NCBI GenBank assembly: GCA_914767715.1 | Contig: OU612074.1 | Coordinates: forward strand, 14,558,062 to 14,618,061 | DNA length: 60,000 bases | Direction of reading: 5' to 3' | DNA from: Membranipora membranacea | Taxonomy: Eukaryota; Bryozoa; Gymnolaemata; Cheilostomatida; Membraniporidae | In this document: in pieces, positions 22,801 through 35,257 of the stretch | Position numbering within the stretch: the stretch's first letter is position 1 | How the letters are laid out: every line of letters starts with the position of its first letter | Notes under the pieces: model-generated | Told to the model about the DNA's origin: nothing | Database searches by the model: none | The model's input: only the letters and a program-made list of their open reading frames with translations | Position numbers and translations under genes: made by a program

Positions 22801-25800
22801 ATGCAGACCAGCAGCAGTGCGAAGAAGATTTGTTTCTTCTCTTGTATAGCAGTCCTGGTGATCATTGTGGTAATTATCTGCTATCCTCATGTGAGGCACA
22901 GATACCTCATCTCTCATGGTGCTGCTTCTAAACTAGGTGCTGGAAGAATGGTGAACGGTATGGTCAACCGGTTTCAGACATTGAAAGAGTTTCAGGATTA
23001 TACATATTCACGAGCTGCCTCTGGAAACCAGTCGGTATCTGAACAGACAGACAACAGCTTTAATATTTACATAGAAGACATACTTATATCTATCAAAACT
23101 ACGAAAAAATTTCATGAACCAAGACTAAAAATCTTACTTGATACATGGATACCTCAAGCAAAGCAATCTGTAAGTATTGTTATCATAATCGTTTTTCAAG
23201 AAACTAGGTGTTATCTGGATAACTGATAGAATTCAGCTGCCATGCAATCAGTGGAACAGCAGAAGTTGGTATTAAGATTAAGAATAACTAATGCTCGTGC
23301 TCAATCTGCCCTGTCACAAAAATAACCGCAGGCTATTCTGTGCTCTCTACCAAACAACATCATTTGAGACACCTCTATGGGTAACATCCCCATAACTCTA
23401 GGATTAAAATCCTCATTAACATTAGTTGGTTGTGCTGTCAAGATATGATAAACAGCCTAATTTATCAAATCTAAACTCCGGAATTCCAATTTCGAATTTG
23501 GTGTTGGTATATTTATGCTATGCTATATTTATTTATTTATTTATCTCATTTTTAGGGATCCGTATGATTTTGTGTGAATTTGAGCTCGAACTGAGTTGTC
23601 GCTTCTTTGCTCGCTCTAGAAAACTGCATCTGTTACAACTTGATTTGAAGTCGAGATGTAAATTCAAAAACATTGTCCGTCAGCAGGACCTTGACCCGGG
23701 TCTCCTAATCTGCAGCTTTTGATGCTCACTGAATCTTCAAATTCAGTGTCCTGAAACTTGCTCAGCTCAATCCCATGGATCACAGCGAGTATTGATATAG
23801 ATTAACTTAAATTCAATTAGATTTAGCTGTAGGAAGGCTTCACTGCACATCATGTCCAAATTCATAAAGATATATTCTCTACCTCACATTTATTTGGTTT
23901 GCATAAGAAAAACTCTTACTGTAATTAATATCATAATTATTATATCTTTTTGTTGACATACATTCTGACTGATGCTGTGGACAGTAAATACTCACAGCTT
24001 GTAGGTAAGTATGTGTGTTTCTCTGCTCTTGTTTACTTAGTTGAGGCCAAGGTAAGTTGAGAGGAAGCTACCTTATCCTGAACAAGCATGCCTTCATCTT
24101 TGACAACCTTTTGCATTCATTTGCATTCCTTCTATTGCATAATTCATTAACAGTTGGCAAGCCCTGAACAAAAAACACCTATCATTTCTAAACAGGCTTT
24201 CATTAGACACGATCACTGATCTGTTAACATTTTTGACAGGTGCTGATAGATTCGTAAATACTGCATGCCCAGCATCCCATAGCAGGTAAGGCTGAGTTTG
24301 TTTCACATAACATAACATTTACTGGAACACAGACTCCATCTCGGTACATAAGCACCGAGATAAGACAAGTAGGGTGCCAGTGCAAGATCAGGAGTAACTG
24401 ACTGGCACTGCGAATTTAACCGGTAACTCGTAGATCCAAGGGTGATCCAAAGTCGTCAAAATATAGCACATGGGATAGCAAAGGACTTGAATTGAGGCTC
24501 GACTTTCTCCATTCATAACTTGGGTATCTATATGTTATGTGTTGACAGTTTGTCAGAATGCCTTCAAATGGTTTGAGAGCTGATGTGATGTGGCAGGCTA
24601 TTGAATACATTTGAAAGATTGCGAAGAAAAGTATTTGATGGGGGTTTCAGGAGATTTGTCTCTCTTATTCGAATGCTATGTATGGGAAATGAACACTGCT
24701 TACAAATATAAGCTGACGCCAGCATATTAAGGATCTATGAATAATTTTAAGTAAATATTACCGATCGTATGTGCCTTCAAAGTGGGTGCCCGCACATCAC
24801 ACCAACCTATACCTTGGACCATCCTCCAACCCGAAGAAAGCCCAAGCTATTTTTATCCGTCCATTTGACAACTATGCCAGTCACCCACAACCCCTGAACA
24901 ACTCAAAGTGTTAGATGTTTATTTAGCGGGTCAATTTCTCTCTGTTTTATTCATCAGGACAGGGTCGGCCCACAATAATAAAGATATATTTATTTATTTG
25001 ATTACATATAGAGTGATAACCTGACCCTGGAATTCTCAGTTCAAAATCGAGGCCAGGATTATAAATTCTTGATTTGTTGTGAACTTCTATGTATTATTTC
25101 ATATGTTTACTCATTTCACCTCTGCTTTTTGTCTAAGATAACTGTTACAGATCCTTATTACATGCAAGATTTGGCGTGTAAGTTCCAGGCAACGTACAAC
25201 CTAATGATCAGCAAGATAGAGAAGTAGGTATGCCTGCATCACATAGCCAACATCCTAAGCAAGAGAGTATTTGTTTGCAGCTACTTTTTTATCTAAGTTA
25301 TCTAAGTACTTTCAACTCAGTTATCCCAATCTTGTTGTTGTTTTATGGTCATGTCAGGCAAGGAGACTGCATGTTGTATTGTAGATAATTATACTCACAG
25401 AACATAACTAGCAAACAGTTTGGTGGAAAGCAGAGAAGAATTACAAAAAAATTGAAGTGAACATCACATTGCTCTCCTTACTCTGAGTCAGTTAACCCAT
25501 TAATTGGACCTTGAATTGGACCTTGACCTTAAAAAATGCTTACAATACACCTCTTGTCTCAGCTGAGTTCCTCAATGTCTATTCTGGTTTTACGCTGCAC
25601 TAGCCTACCCTGAATGAGCAGAAATGCAATCGCGCAAAGCTATTCTAAAACATATTGTAGGTATAAATGGTTCTGTGCCGGTGATGATGATAGATATATA
25701 GTACTACCTAATCTTGTGAAAGCGTTGCGTCAGTACGATTGTAATCAGAGATGGTATATTGGTAAAAATAGCCTTCCTTATAAAGCAACTGGATACACCT

Positions 25801-28200
25801 ATGGCCAGGTATGTACAGAATATACCACACTAAATATATGAAGTGTTTATCTAACCTGATCTGACAGCATGAAAAGACATGCAGACAAGCTTGAATGACA
25901 GCTAAAACTCACTACAAGGGGTTCCAGCAATGGGCAATGTAATAAAAACAACCCTTACACGTAGGCTGTGTTGCATAGGGTGATAATGGGGGATTGGTCT
26001 GTGCTGTGGGACAAGAGAACACAATTCTTAGTAGTGAATTGAAGTAATGTTAAGTAGCACCATAAACCCATTTAATGGGGATAGTGAGGCAACACAATCG
26101 GTTAGCCTGCTTGCTTTTCACTGCCAGGTGATTGGTGCCGCAGGAGTTGTGGGTACGACTTCCGCTAGGGGAGCTTTTAAGGTTGATTGTTCCAGCAACT
26201 GGCACCCTCGGGTGTATACCTCTTTTGAGGCAATCTGGTTGAGTAGCCAAGATGCTCGCTCTTATCTGATTAGCCGGGCTCTCAAGTCTTAAAGCCAATC
26301 AAAGCCATCAAATCGACTATATTATGCACTGCCTCCATCATATCTCATACTTGCTTACTTAAATTTCGCAGAGTTTTCAATACTGGTTTGCCACGGGCGG
26401 AGCACTTGTATGTTTTAGTAACGGCATGATTCAGAGAATGTTGCCTCTTTGCGGGTAAGTACATTAATAATATATGCATTTGAACTGCTTCACAAAATCC
26501 AGATCAGTGATCTTTCTCACTATATTTCTCAGCCAACCATAATGCAGATATATCTACCATGTTATGAGTCACCCTCATGTTGGACTCACAGGATATTGTC
26601 AGTAAAAGCCAAAAATTGCAAGCACCTCACCCCACTAGTTGGTTTCAAAAGTTGAAGCTGTTCCAGAATTTAGACTTCAGTTCTATAAAACTATCAATTT
26701 GTATATTGCACATATTTACAGATCAGGAGGTTTTATAGATAGAGCCGACGAATTATCTCAACCAGATGATACAACTATTGGATATGTGTGCAGTAGGTGT
26801 TATATTTATGACAGTAATTAAGTCTGCCATACGTCCAGTCTTTCGATTTGGGATGACTGATATAAGCCACATTCACATGTCATTTTGCAGCGCTTATTTT
26901 TCACTTGTCTTAGACATCAGGTTTCGCTTTGGCATTCTGCTGTCATAATAGATCCATGTCATCTCAAAAACCTACACCATGCAGGGCATAGTTTTACTTT
27001 CTAAAGCATCTGCACCCTGTGAATCAACTTATTGATATAGGCCATTTTTTCATTAATATTCTCATTTAACAGACCTTTACTGATAACAGTGTTGTCTCTT
27101 CACTTCCAGATTATCTGCTAGGAGTAAATCTCACTGTGATACCAGAGTTTCACTCTCATCTCGAGCCATTGTATCAACTCAATCCTACAGACTACCATAA
27201 ACAGGTTATTGTCGGTCTTCCCCACCAAATTCAGGAGGCTAACCCAGCCTGTAAAAGTGTACAATATGATTGGTAATAAAACTATTTTATCATTTTTGAA
27301 GAACATACCTGATTGTAATTCTAAAACTAAAGAATTTGTTCTAACTGCAGCACTGCTTTTTCCTGTATTTGTACTGAACCTGAAGGTCTATTTCCCAGAA
27401 TAATGCAAATTAAGTGTGAATATTATTATAAATTATGCACATGCTTAGGGTAATATTTATGGCATAAGGATCAACATCAAGACCCTGCAGAAATCCTAGT
27501 TTATAAAATATTTGTTGTCTGTATTCAGGTCTCATTGAGTTGGAGAAATCCTGATGAACGGTATCCAAACACTTTACTGATTAGAGATGAAATACCTAAG
27601 TTCTCAAAAGAGCAAGACCCCTCAAGGTAATAGTCTCGTCTTATATTTATTTTTATCATAAGGTCTTACAACTTGACCAACAAATCAGTCCAGTTTTACA
27701 CATAGCCTAGATAATCAGATACTTTCATGGTCGGGGCAGGCCGCTGTTGTGTTTGAAGTTGAGCAAGTGGGGAAAGCCAGCCAATATGAATCTGTGAAGT
27801 TTTGGAGCCTCCAACACATAATGATTTTTTACATTAATTTTTTTCAAATTCAAATTTAACAGGGAAATTGATTTGTGGACCAACAAAATATAATCAAATG
27901 ACAATTTTAACAATGCAAAATACTTGGTATGATGGGGTGATCTTGTGATTACCATCAGATTGTGCGGGGAGGTTGTCTTTTCAAATAAATGGAGCAACGC
28001 AGGTGGCCTCTTAGCTGTGAATTGTGCTGGCTTTGCATGCAGGCGGAGAAAGTCCTCTCTCTTGGAAAAACAATTATTAATTTGCGAGACTAGCACTGTT
28101 TCATCTCACTCATACAATTGCCTGTTGTAGGTTGCTCAGCGTACACTGTTACTTGTATCCCAAATCTGATGAATGCAGAAAAATTAAAGCTCAGCTTTAG
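22801..28200 (+). CDS. Fringe-type beta-1,3-GlcNAc-transferase, complete paralogue
   Basis: Nine exons: 22801-23169, 23956-24004, 25151-25223, 25661-25808, 26372-26454, 26722-26792, 27110-27204, 27529-27626 and 28131-28200. They sum to 1056 nt, encoding 351 residues, and every join is in phase. The protein is type II: a short start, an anchor (FFSCIAVLVIIVVIICY), a stem, and then the Fringe domain with IEDILISIKTTKKFHEPRL, YILTDAVDS, WFCAGDDDRY (DxD site), WFATGGALVC, QPDDTTIGYVC, EFHSHLE, and a terminal HCYLYPKSDEC. By family it should act in the Golgi, extending O-fucose on Notch-type EGF repeats. The Met at 22801 is preferred over 22759 by alignment with the paralogues. One oddity: intron 1 has no AG before exon 2 (TTTTTGTTG|ACATAC), whereas the minus-strand copy has TTTTTAG|ACATAC. 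All other introns are GT-AG. Confidence 0.9.
26085..26290 (+). mobile_element. Degraded tRNA-like SINE in Fringe intron 4
   Basis: Contains an A-box-like CGGTTAGCCTGC and a weak B-box-like GTGGGTACGACT about 55 bases later, then a GC-richer body ending near CTCTCAAGTC. It lies between exons 4 and 5 of the + strand Fringe gene. The boxes are imperfect and no target duplication is visible. Confidence 0.35.
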
Positions 28201-29377
28201 TCACATATGATACCACCTAGTCAGGATGACGTTCAGGTTACATATAGCTATGTGGCGGCTGAATCTCAATATTGTGTGGTTACATCGAAAATCAAATGTA
28301 AATAACTTGTATGATGTATATTTTTTCTCCGCAAATTTGCATTCATACAACATCCGGGCTAGATCATTTGAATAAAAACCGCCAAGATTGTTCTCTAGCC
28401 GGGCATTGCTGAGATATTGAGACCTGACACCTTTGGTGTGCACTCATGAAGCCTAATATTACTCTGCACTATATATATATAAAGCCTTTGTAATTCACTT
28501 TATAAATTTCGCCTTTGATGTAATCAGATGTGGCCAATTAGACAGCAATTGCGATATTTTTCATGTACCGGTGAATTGCTTAGATAATTCTATTTTCAAT
28601 CCGTTTCCTTAGCACAAGTTTGTTCAGTCACTCAATGATCAGTTTTGATATTGATTTCTCTCACTTTTCGGGCTGTCATACAATTTGCTATCATAATTAT
28701 GATTTATAACCCCTAATCATAAAATAAAATACTGTATCTAACTACTAAGTATTGTTTAATGCACATTTTCAATTTTCAATTTTCAATTTCAATCATGGAC
28801 ATGGGTTGGGAATTTTTAAATTGAATAGAATCAAATTAAAATGGTTACCTTGTCTACTACAATCTGTATTCTCATAGATAAAAGAGAGAAAAAAGTAAGG
28901 ATCAAGAATTGATACTCAGAATAACCCACAAACTTATAACCCACAAACATAACCCACAAACTTATAAACAAATTCTGAGTTATTTAAATCCAATCTATAA
29001 TACTGAATACTGAACACAGTCATTGCTTGATAACAAGGTCAAGGTCTTATTCTTAAGATTTGCTTGATGGTTTTTTTCCAGGAACGGTTAGTGTTCTGTA
29101 TTCAATATAATGATTTTTCGCACATTATTACTGATAATAAAAGCTTGGTTAGTATACTATATTTAGATCTTGGATATAAAATAATTGGAGATTAATAGTA
29201 TACAGAACGGCCTTCGACTGCCCCCACCTTGCATAAGAGTATGAAATTTTAGAAGCCTTCGCTGGATGGTATTTTCAGGTCCGCAATTCTTTAGTTATAA
29301 TATGTATATTATCTTGTTGATCTAGGTATCACAACACCAAGCTGCATCCATGACCCATTCTGTACAGGTGCAATCTA
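28201..29377. other. 3' flank of Fringe, no gene seen
   Basis: AT-rich non-coding DNA. A small tandem repeat of ATAACCCACAAACTT, about three units, lies at 28920-28970. Confidence 0.6.
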
Positions 29378-29734
29378 CCCTATAGGAGTTTAGTTTTCGC
29401 GGCATTTAGGATTGCTTTTCGGTTTTTGCCTAAGTAGCGAAATTGTATGATAGCGGAAATTACTTCCTAAGCAATTAACACCACTCAGTTTCATAAACAA
29501 TGTACAATTATACAGGAATACACCTTACCTACGCATGCATGGCAGTGTGTTGTAGTGGTCTAAGTGTCTGCCTTGCGATCAGATGGAGGGTTATGCCCTG
29601 GGTTCGAATCCCAGCTCGGACATTTTTTTTATTTTCGCTAGTAAGCCTACTAGCAAAATTTAATGTATCTTAAATTAAACTCACTCACCATAGTAGCGAA
29701 ATTAAACTCTTTGCTAAATTAAACTCCTATAGGG
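29378..29734. mobile_element. 357-bp MITE with TA duplication carrying a tRNA-like sequence
   Basis: Terminal inverted repeats CCCTATAGGAGTTTA and TAAACTCCTATAGGG are perfect over 15 bases and are flanked by TA on both sides (29376-29377, 29735-29736). A TA duplication is the signature of Tc1/mariner-type insertion. There is no transposase. Inside, at 29545-29620, is a tRNA-like sequence with a B box and a T-run. Confidence 0.8.
29545..29620 (+). other. tRNA-like sequence inside the MITE
   Basis: Has an A-box-like TGTAGTGGTCTAAG at 29551, a perfect B box with a T-arm helix (CTGGGTTCGAATCCCAG at 29599), and a 3' part ending GCTCGGA followed by T8. The matching 5' acceptor strand is not present and the anticodon arm is weak, so I call it a tRNA-like promoter or tRNA relic and not a working tRNA gene. 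Confidence 0.6.
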
Positions 29735-29948
29735 TACTCAGGTAAACATTTGTTTTTGCGGCATAGGTCTTGAATTAATTCACCTAGTCTGTGAAACTAA
29801 GTAGGGAAAACAATGGAAGCTACATTTGGAAATATTTTGGCCTTATGGAACACTGGTTTAGATAGATCATAACCTTGAACTCCGGGAGTTGCCATTGTTG
29901 ACAGCAGGCAACTCTGCTATCGCTGAACTGCAGTGATGGTCTTTATCA

Positions 29949-29949
29949 C

Positions 29950-29987
<38 letters not shown>

Positions 29988-30020
29988 TATATCACATACA
30001 TATATCATGTTATATATATA
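29949..30020. repeat. (TA)n and ATATAC microsatellite
   Basis: Near-pure TA dinucleotides followed by CACATATA words. Confidence 0.9.
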
Positions 30021-30186
30021 CTTTTATCACATGACTATCCTGCAAGCAGAAAGTGGTTAACCTTAAACTTGTCACCAATTAATCTATTCATTTAATTTGG
30101 TCTTGATGTCACATTTGGGCAAAGATTATAAATATTGATTTGGGTATGATTTTACCCCTAACTCAATATGAGTTCTCAATAAAAAA

Positions 30187-30520
30187 CTACAACCACTGAT
30201 ATATATTAAATGGATGAGGGGAACATATCTGAACCTGAGCAAGCGTAATGGCTATTCATGTGTGTTTGCTGGACAGCATTACTCATCTTGGAATGGTCCA
30301 CAAGTTCAGAATCTAGAGTAGCGGACTCTTGTAAACTTTTGTCAAGCAGCTTGCCTGAGTTTTTGAAGGCTGTTACTGGGACTTCAATCAATTCATAATG
30401 TGAAATCTGCCAGTTTTATAGCTATTTCTAGATCCTAACACAGCTTTATACTGATAGCATATCTCCACAAAAAGACAAGCTATATATTTGATAACTGTTC
30501 CATAAGTTCAAATCAATGGC
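30187..30520 (+). repeat. Dispersed repeat family B, copy 2
   Basis: Matches 14676-14910 in the same orientation and 31165-31440 in reverse. It shares ACTTTTGTCAAGCAGCTTGC, TTACTGGGAC and TAGCATATCTCCACAAA. Copies 2 and 3 form an inverted pair about 650 bp apart. Confidence 0.65.
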
Positions 30521-31164
30521 TACATCAACCCCACATTGTTGTTGAACGACGAGCTTAAAACCAGCACTCATGTACAGATTGAATGTGAAGGTATCGTGGT
30601 GCCTGACTTTTACATCAGTGAGGAATGTTTTACTAAGCACGTGAAACCCAAACAGGTGTAAAAATTATTTGGCCCAACCAAAAAAAGTGTTCTTTGTAAT
30701 GAAGGATGCATGATTGAACATGGCTTGATTTTGTGTCGTCGATTGTTGGAATACATAATGTAAATTCAAGTTAATCTGGTGTCTTGTGAAGTGTACCCAT
30801 GATGCCCCAACATGATAGTTAATCTGGTGTTACCATAAACATATAAATATGTGTATGTTTATTATATATGGGTGTTACCTACCTCAAGCTTTATATCGAT
30901 AGACATTTTTTGCTTGACATGTATTGCTTTCTTTTTTGATCAATTGTCAAATGATTATACATAATTATTATTAAACGATTGGAGGTTATATAAATTATTA
31001 TCCAAATCATTTAACAATTTCATGGAGCTGCACCCAAGGGTGCTTAGGGCGAATGACTATTCTGTGAGCTCAGCTGAAAATACCACTCGATAAAAATCAT
31101 GAAAGTTTCATAGGCAAAACGTTTTCTGACAGAAAGAATTGGCAGGGAATATTTATGCAGTATA

Positions 31165-31440
31165 AGTACCACTAATTTATATGAATTGATGGATCAGTGG
31201 TTTAATACATAGAATAGCTATTTGTGGAGATATGCCATCAGTATAAAGCTGTCTCAGGATCTAGATAAAGCTATAAATCTGGCAGATTTTACGTGATGCA
31301 CCGACTGACGTCCCAGTAACAATTTTCAAAAACTCAGGCAATATGCTTGACAAAAGTTTACAAGTGTCAACTATTCTAGATTCTGAACTTGTTTACCGAT
31401 CAAGATGATAAATTTAGTCCAGCAACAATACTGAATCAGC
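31165..31440 (-). repeat. Dispersed repeat family B, copy 3 (inverted)
   Basis: Reverse-oriented relative of 30187-30520, with TTTGTGGAGATATGCCATC and GTCCCAGTAAC. A transcript through the pair could fold into a long imperfect hairpin. Confidence 0.65.
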
Positions 31441-31759
31441 CATATGCTTGCTCAGAGTCAGATATGCACCTCTCATCCATATAATAAATATCAGTGGAAT
31501 CACTCAAAGGATCATCACAAATATACACACTCATTAAGTGTGAATAATAAAATAAACCATTTGGTAAGAAATGGATTTTTTAGATTAAAATTGTTTGTGT
31601 ATTTACGAGTTGGCTTCTCATGGTTAATGAGGCTTTCCTCACAGCTTGGTTGTTGAAGCAACTCTGAATTCTGATTGGCTGAAAATCAGGATATTTAATG
31701 TTGGGCAAAGGTCATCTATAGCTTTCCTTTCCTTTCTTTGCCTCAGACAAGGTAGCACT

Positions 31760-31984
31760 CGCTTCTCGGCCTATTGGCTAAGATCAAAGTGTCACTGCCA
31801 ATGGCCGATTAGTGCCACTTCAGTTTTGGCAGCTCGCTGACACTTATGATTACGAGGTCCTCTATGGCCTCACCTCCAGGATGCATTCTAGTTTTCTAGG
31901 ATGTATCACATTCTCAGTATGAGGATTAGGGCACCTTGCGTCCCTCTTTAGGGGCAGCCCAATCTTCTGTTTCTTAGCAAACAG
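31760..31984 (+). mobile_element. U2-snRNA-headed SINE, copy A
   Basis: Begins CGCTTCTCGGCCTATTGGCT and AAGATCAAAGTG, matching the first 30 or so bases of U2 snRNA, and then continues with an unrelated body ending TTCTTAGCAAACAG. A perfect 12-bp target-site duplication, CAAGGTAGCACT, flanks it (31748-31759 and 31985-31996). It is 225 bp, the same length as copy B. Functional U2 parts downstream of stem I are absent, so it is not a U2 gene. Confidence 0.9.
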
Positions 31985-31996
31985 CAAGGTAGCACT

Positions 31997-34900
31997 GTAC
32001 TCTCGCAAGCTTTACAACATGGCAAGTGTAAGTAAACATTACCAATAAGACTGTTGCAATAGCTTGCTCTGTACATGCATACGACTGGGTTCTGTGTCCC
32101 TCAAATCCTTTATCTGAATTAATCAGCTCAAAAGTTAAATAAGGGAGAGGACTGACACACTAACAGCAAATGTTATCCACACATGACTATCAAAATATTA
32201 TAAGGATATCATAATGGGACCTGCAAACGCATTCTAACCCATATCTGAGCTTTGTAACTCTCCTCCAGCTGTTCGACCGTGACCAAAACTAATAGGTGCT
32301 TCCACCTCCTTATTAAAAACGTGGCAACCAATACTTGTAATACATGAAGGCCAACCATGGACACATAGACTGGGGATCTGCAATGTGGGTTTTTTTTATT
32401 ACTTTGAAATTAGTTGCCGCAATTTGGTATAGTTGAATGCCGTCTTTGTTAGTGGTTTGGGGATCTGTGTTTGTGTGGATACCAGTTTTTTAATTTCACA
32501 AAGCGTGACGATATGTGGTATGCCTGGGCAAAAAAGATACCCCAGCGGTCATCATTATGATAACAACTTTTTTTTTCCAGAAGTCAGTACGAGAGATTTT
32601 TATAAAAACTCGGTTTTCCTTCAAAAACAAAGTGTTTTGGTTCCTCTCCCGCTCTTCCAGTTTGGTTCGCAATTCTGTGAAAATAAAGTTTCACATGCAC
32701 ATATCTGTTACAGGCACTGATAATTGGTTTCTAAAGCTTTTCCAATTTATTTAGATAACCAAAAGTGTATGCTATGCTGCTGTTTTCCAGTTTTTATTTC
32801 AGTGCGATATACTACCTGGTGACTTGGTGTGGGTCAACCAGGACGACACAAGAGTTTGACAGCACTGGTATATGGTGACAGAGGCTATGATAATTGTATG
32901 ATATGACGTAATGCTAGGCAATTGGGGCTGCAAACAAGGCCGCAAACAGAAGATTGAGGCGAGATATGAACATTTGCAGGGGAACACCACAAAGCTAAGT
33001 TATATATCATGTATTGCTACTTTTACAGCCATGTTTAAGTGATCCTCCCCAGTGGCGTATATTAGCACTCACGGCCCACGGATTTTCGTGAGTGGATGAA
33101 TAGCTCAGTGTGTGGCGGCGGGCTCGGGGTTAAACTTCTCGGTGAGAGTGGGGAAAAGAGGGAGGAGAAAAGAGAAAAAAGGGAGGGGCAAAGGAAAAAA
33201 AATAAGAAGTTGTTCTCTCATTTTACGTGTCATGACAACTTCTGGGATATTTTATAGTTTTTTTTATAGTTATAAAACATAACCTTGCGCATAGAGAGAG
33301 GTATACAATGACCAATAGAAACGCTTTTTCAATTTGCAGATGAGGATTAATTGCTTTGTGAGTCATCTAAACAATTGACTTTTAAATGGCTGGCAAAGAA
33401 ATTCTTAGCAGTGAACTATTTGACCAGGTTGTTAATGACTTGATAGTCGCCAATAAAGGTTAGCTACGGCCCGCAACACTTTTTGTTCATCATTTCATAT
33501 AGAGTAATCCTGTGTGTTAGCTAGTAATGTCCATTTGGATATCTATGCTGCGACTTAATCAGCGATATAACAGAAACGGTATTATTTGCCAATTCAAGGA
33601 AAGAGTTTTATTTTGCGAAAGGTATGGGTACAAAGCTTGTAAGATAGGTTATATTGTATTTAATAAGATACAAATTTAAGCAGATGATTTCTCAAAATTA
33701 AAACTATAGCACCTCGATGCTGACCTCAATGTCCTCAACAAAAAAATAAATCCTTTTATTCAGCCTGTTGCTACTAAAACATGAGAGTCAAGTAAAAAAA
33801 AACACTAGAATATATCAAGCACAGCGCTGTGTACAGGTCAGAAGACAGTCATAGGAAAATCCTTAGTAGGTATTTACATAATATGTATGCTGACGTCATG
33901 TCAACCTTACAATACCTCATTGCACGCTGAATGCAGAACTTAAGGCTAATATTGAGATGGTTGAGACTGCAGCTCAGCTCGTATGGCCGTACAAATGTGG
34001 ACAAGATTTGTTGAAGTGTTCTTTGCAGCAGGTGATGAGTTGGCAGCGTGCAGTCAACGTATAAGATATGACAGCGTGGCAGTCTGGATCTGTACAGCAA
34101 GACTCTCACTACACCTGCAAGAGGAGAATGTTTATATTATGCAATAAGGGCAATGTGTAAGTATCTGATCGAACAAAAGATGCTTTTTCCAATGTATCGC
34201 ATCGGCAAAATCGTCTTTTGTCTGATCAGATGTGATCCTGTCAGGTTTGGTAGTTTTTGCATGAGCTTTGCGATTTTACGTTGTGATTGCACAAATGAAT
34301 TGAATCAGCTGCTGTGATGGTTGCCTCAGTGCCACGTTAGAATGAAAACTATTCAAAGTGTCTAAACATCTAGCATTGACTAGTACCGTAGAGGAGTAAA
34401 TATTTCTTGAATTAAATTTAGCTAGATGAGTTAATGTTAGCTAGTGCTCAATTCTAGCTAATTTGAGCTTATTCAAGTAGCCTATGTGCACTTCTCCTAC
34501 TCTTCTAAGGTATGATGTAGTTCCTCAAAACAAACACTAATAAACTTTGGGCCTACTTTGCTTTAAGAAAACAACATACCATTTGCAAAGAGTTGATGGA
34601 TGTTAACAGGTCATGTAACAGAGTAGACATCAAATTCTTCACCGCCTAAGTGATCCTATCGTTCTTTGCATCATCAAGGAAACTAGATATAAACAGAGAG
34701 CATACACCAGTTAATTATTCAGTATATTGTCCTTTCGTTTGTACAACGCTAAATAAATCCATGACCTCTCTGCCCAAAATATTAAGCCGCGTTTACACAT
34801 GAGGTTGAAATGGTCAAATATTACTATGTCATGAGTGTCAGTTGTCATGAGTGTCAGTGGAAAAGACTTAATCAGAAAGATGGAGCATAGAAGAGAATAA

Positions 34901-35173
34901 TAATTGCGTGCATCCACCTTGTCGCCAATAAGCCATAATTTGCATATAATATTGATCATGTCATTGTCTCACGATCGGCAAGATGACATACTAATTACCT
35001 GTATTAGATGAGGCTTGTAACAACTAAGGTTAGGGTGTTATAATCTCAAGCCAATCTGTGGCCATGTAGGCTCGCTAGACACGTCACAAGACATAGGGCT
35101 TCCTGTTACCAATTCAACTGACAAAAACACTGGTAATGCATATTATACATCTGATTAGGCTTAGGCTACTTAC
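31997..35173. other. Mostly non-coding region
   Basis: No recognisable gene apart from the weak exon candidates listed below. A purine-rich stretch occurs at 33140-33210. Confidence 0.5.
33386..33458 (+). CDS. Candidate first coding exon, unidentified
   Basis: ATG in a fair context (TTTAAATGG) opens 24 codons, starting MAGKEILSSELFDQVVND, and ends at an AAAG|GTTAGC donor. Amino-acid composition is protein-like, but I recognise no family and see no second exon on this strand before the LINE. Confidence 0.25.
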
Positions 35174-35257
35174 GCTTAGCGGAGGGTGCTATCTTCTCTA
35201 GATCAGTCATTTCTGCATTGAACCATGTCTTCCTCTGAATAGCATCCGGGTCTTCAA
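33906..35257 (-). CDS. Candidate exons of an unidentified gene
   Basis: The segment 35174-35257 reads EDPDAIQRKTWFNAEMTDLE and ends in a consensus AAGC|GTAAGT donor. A second possible exon, 33906-34114, follows a CTCTTGCAG acceptor, is phase-compatible, and stays open for about 69 codons. I do not recognise the protein, and the second exon has little protein character, so this is a lead only. Confidence 0.25.

Noticed and set aside
29545-29620. Working tRNA gene
   Set aside because: The T arm and B box are good but no 5' acceptor strand pairs with the 3' end and the anticodon arm is poor. The sequence sits inside a MITE.
31646-31840. Small coding ORF
   Set aside because: It is a translation of the U2-headed SINE and its flank. 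The same applies to the ORFs starting at 10785 (+) and ending at 10760 (-).
31760-31984. Functional U2 snRNA gene
   Set aside because: Only about the first 30 bases match U2. The branch-point recognition sequence and Sm site are missing, and target-site duplications show it is a retroposed element.
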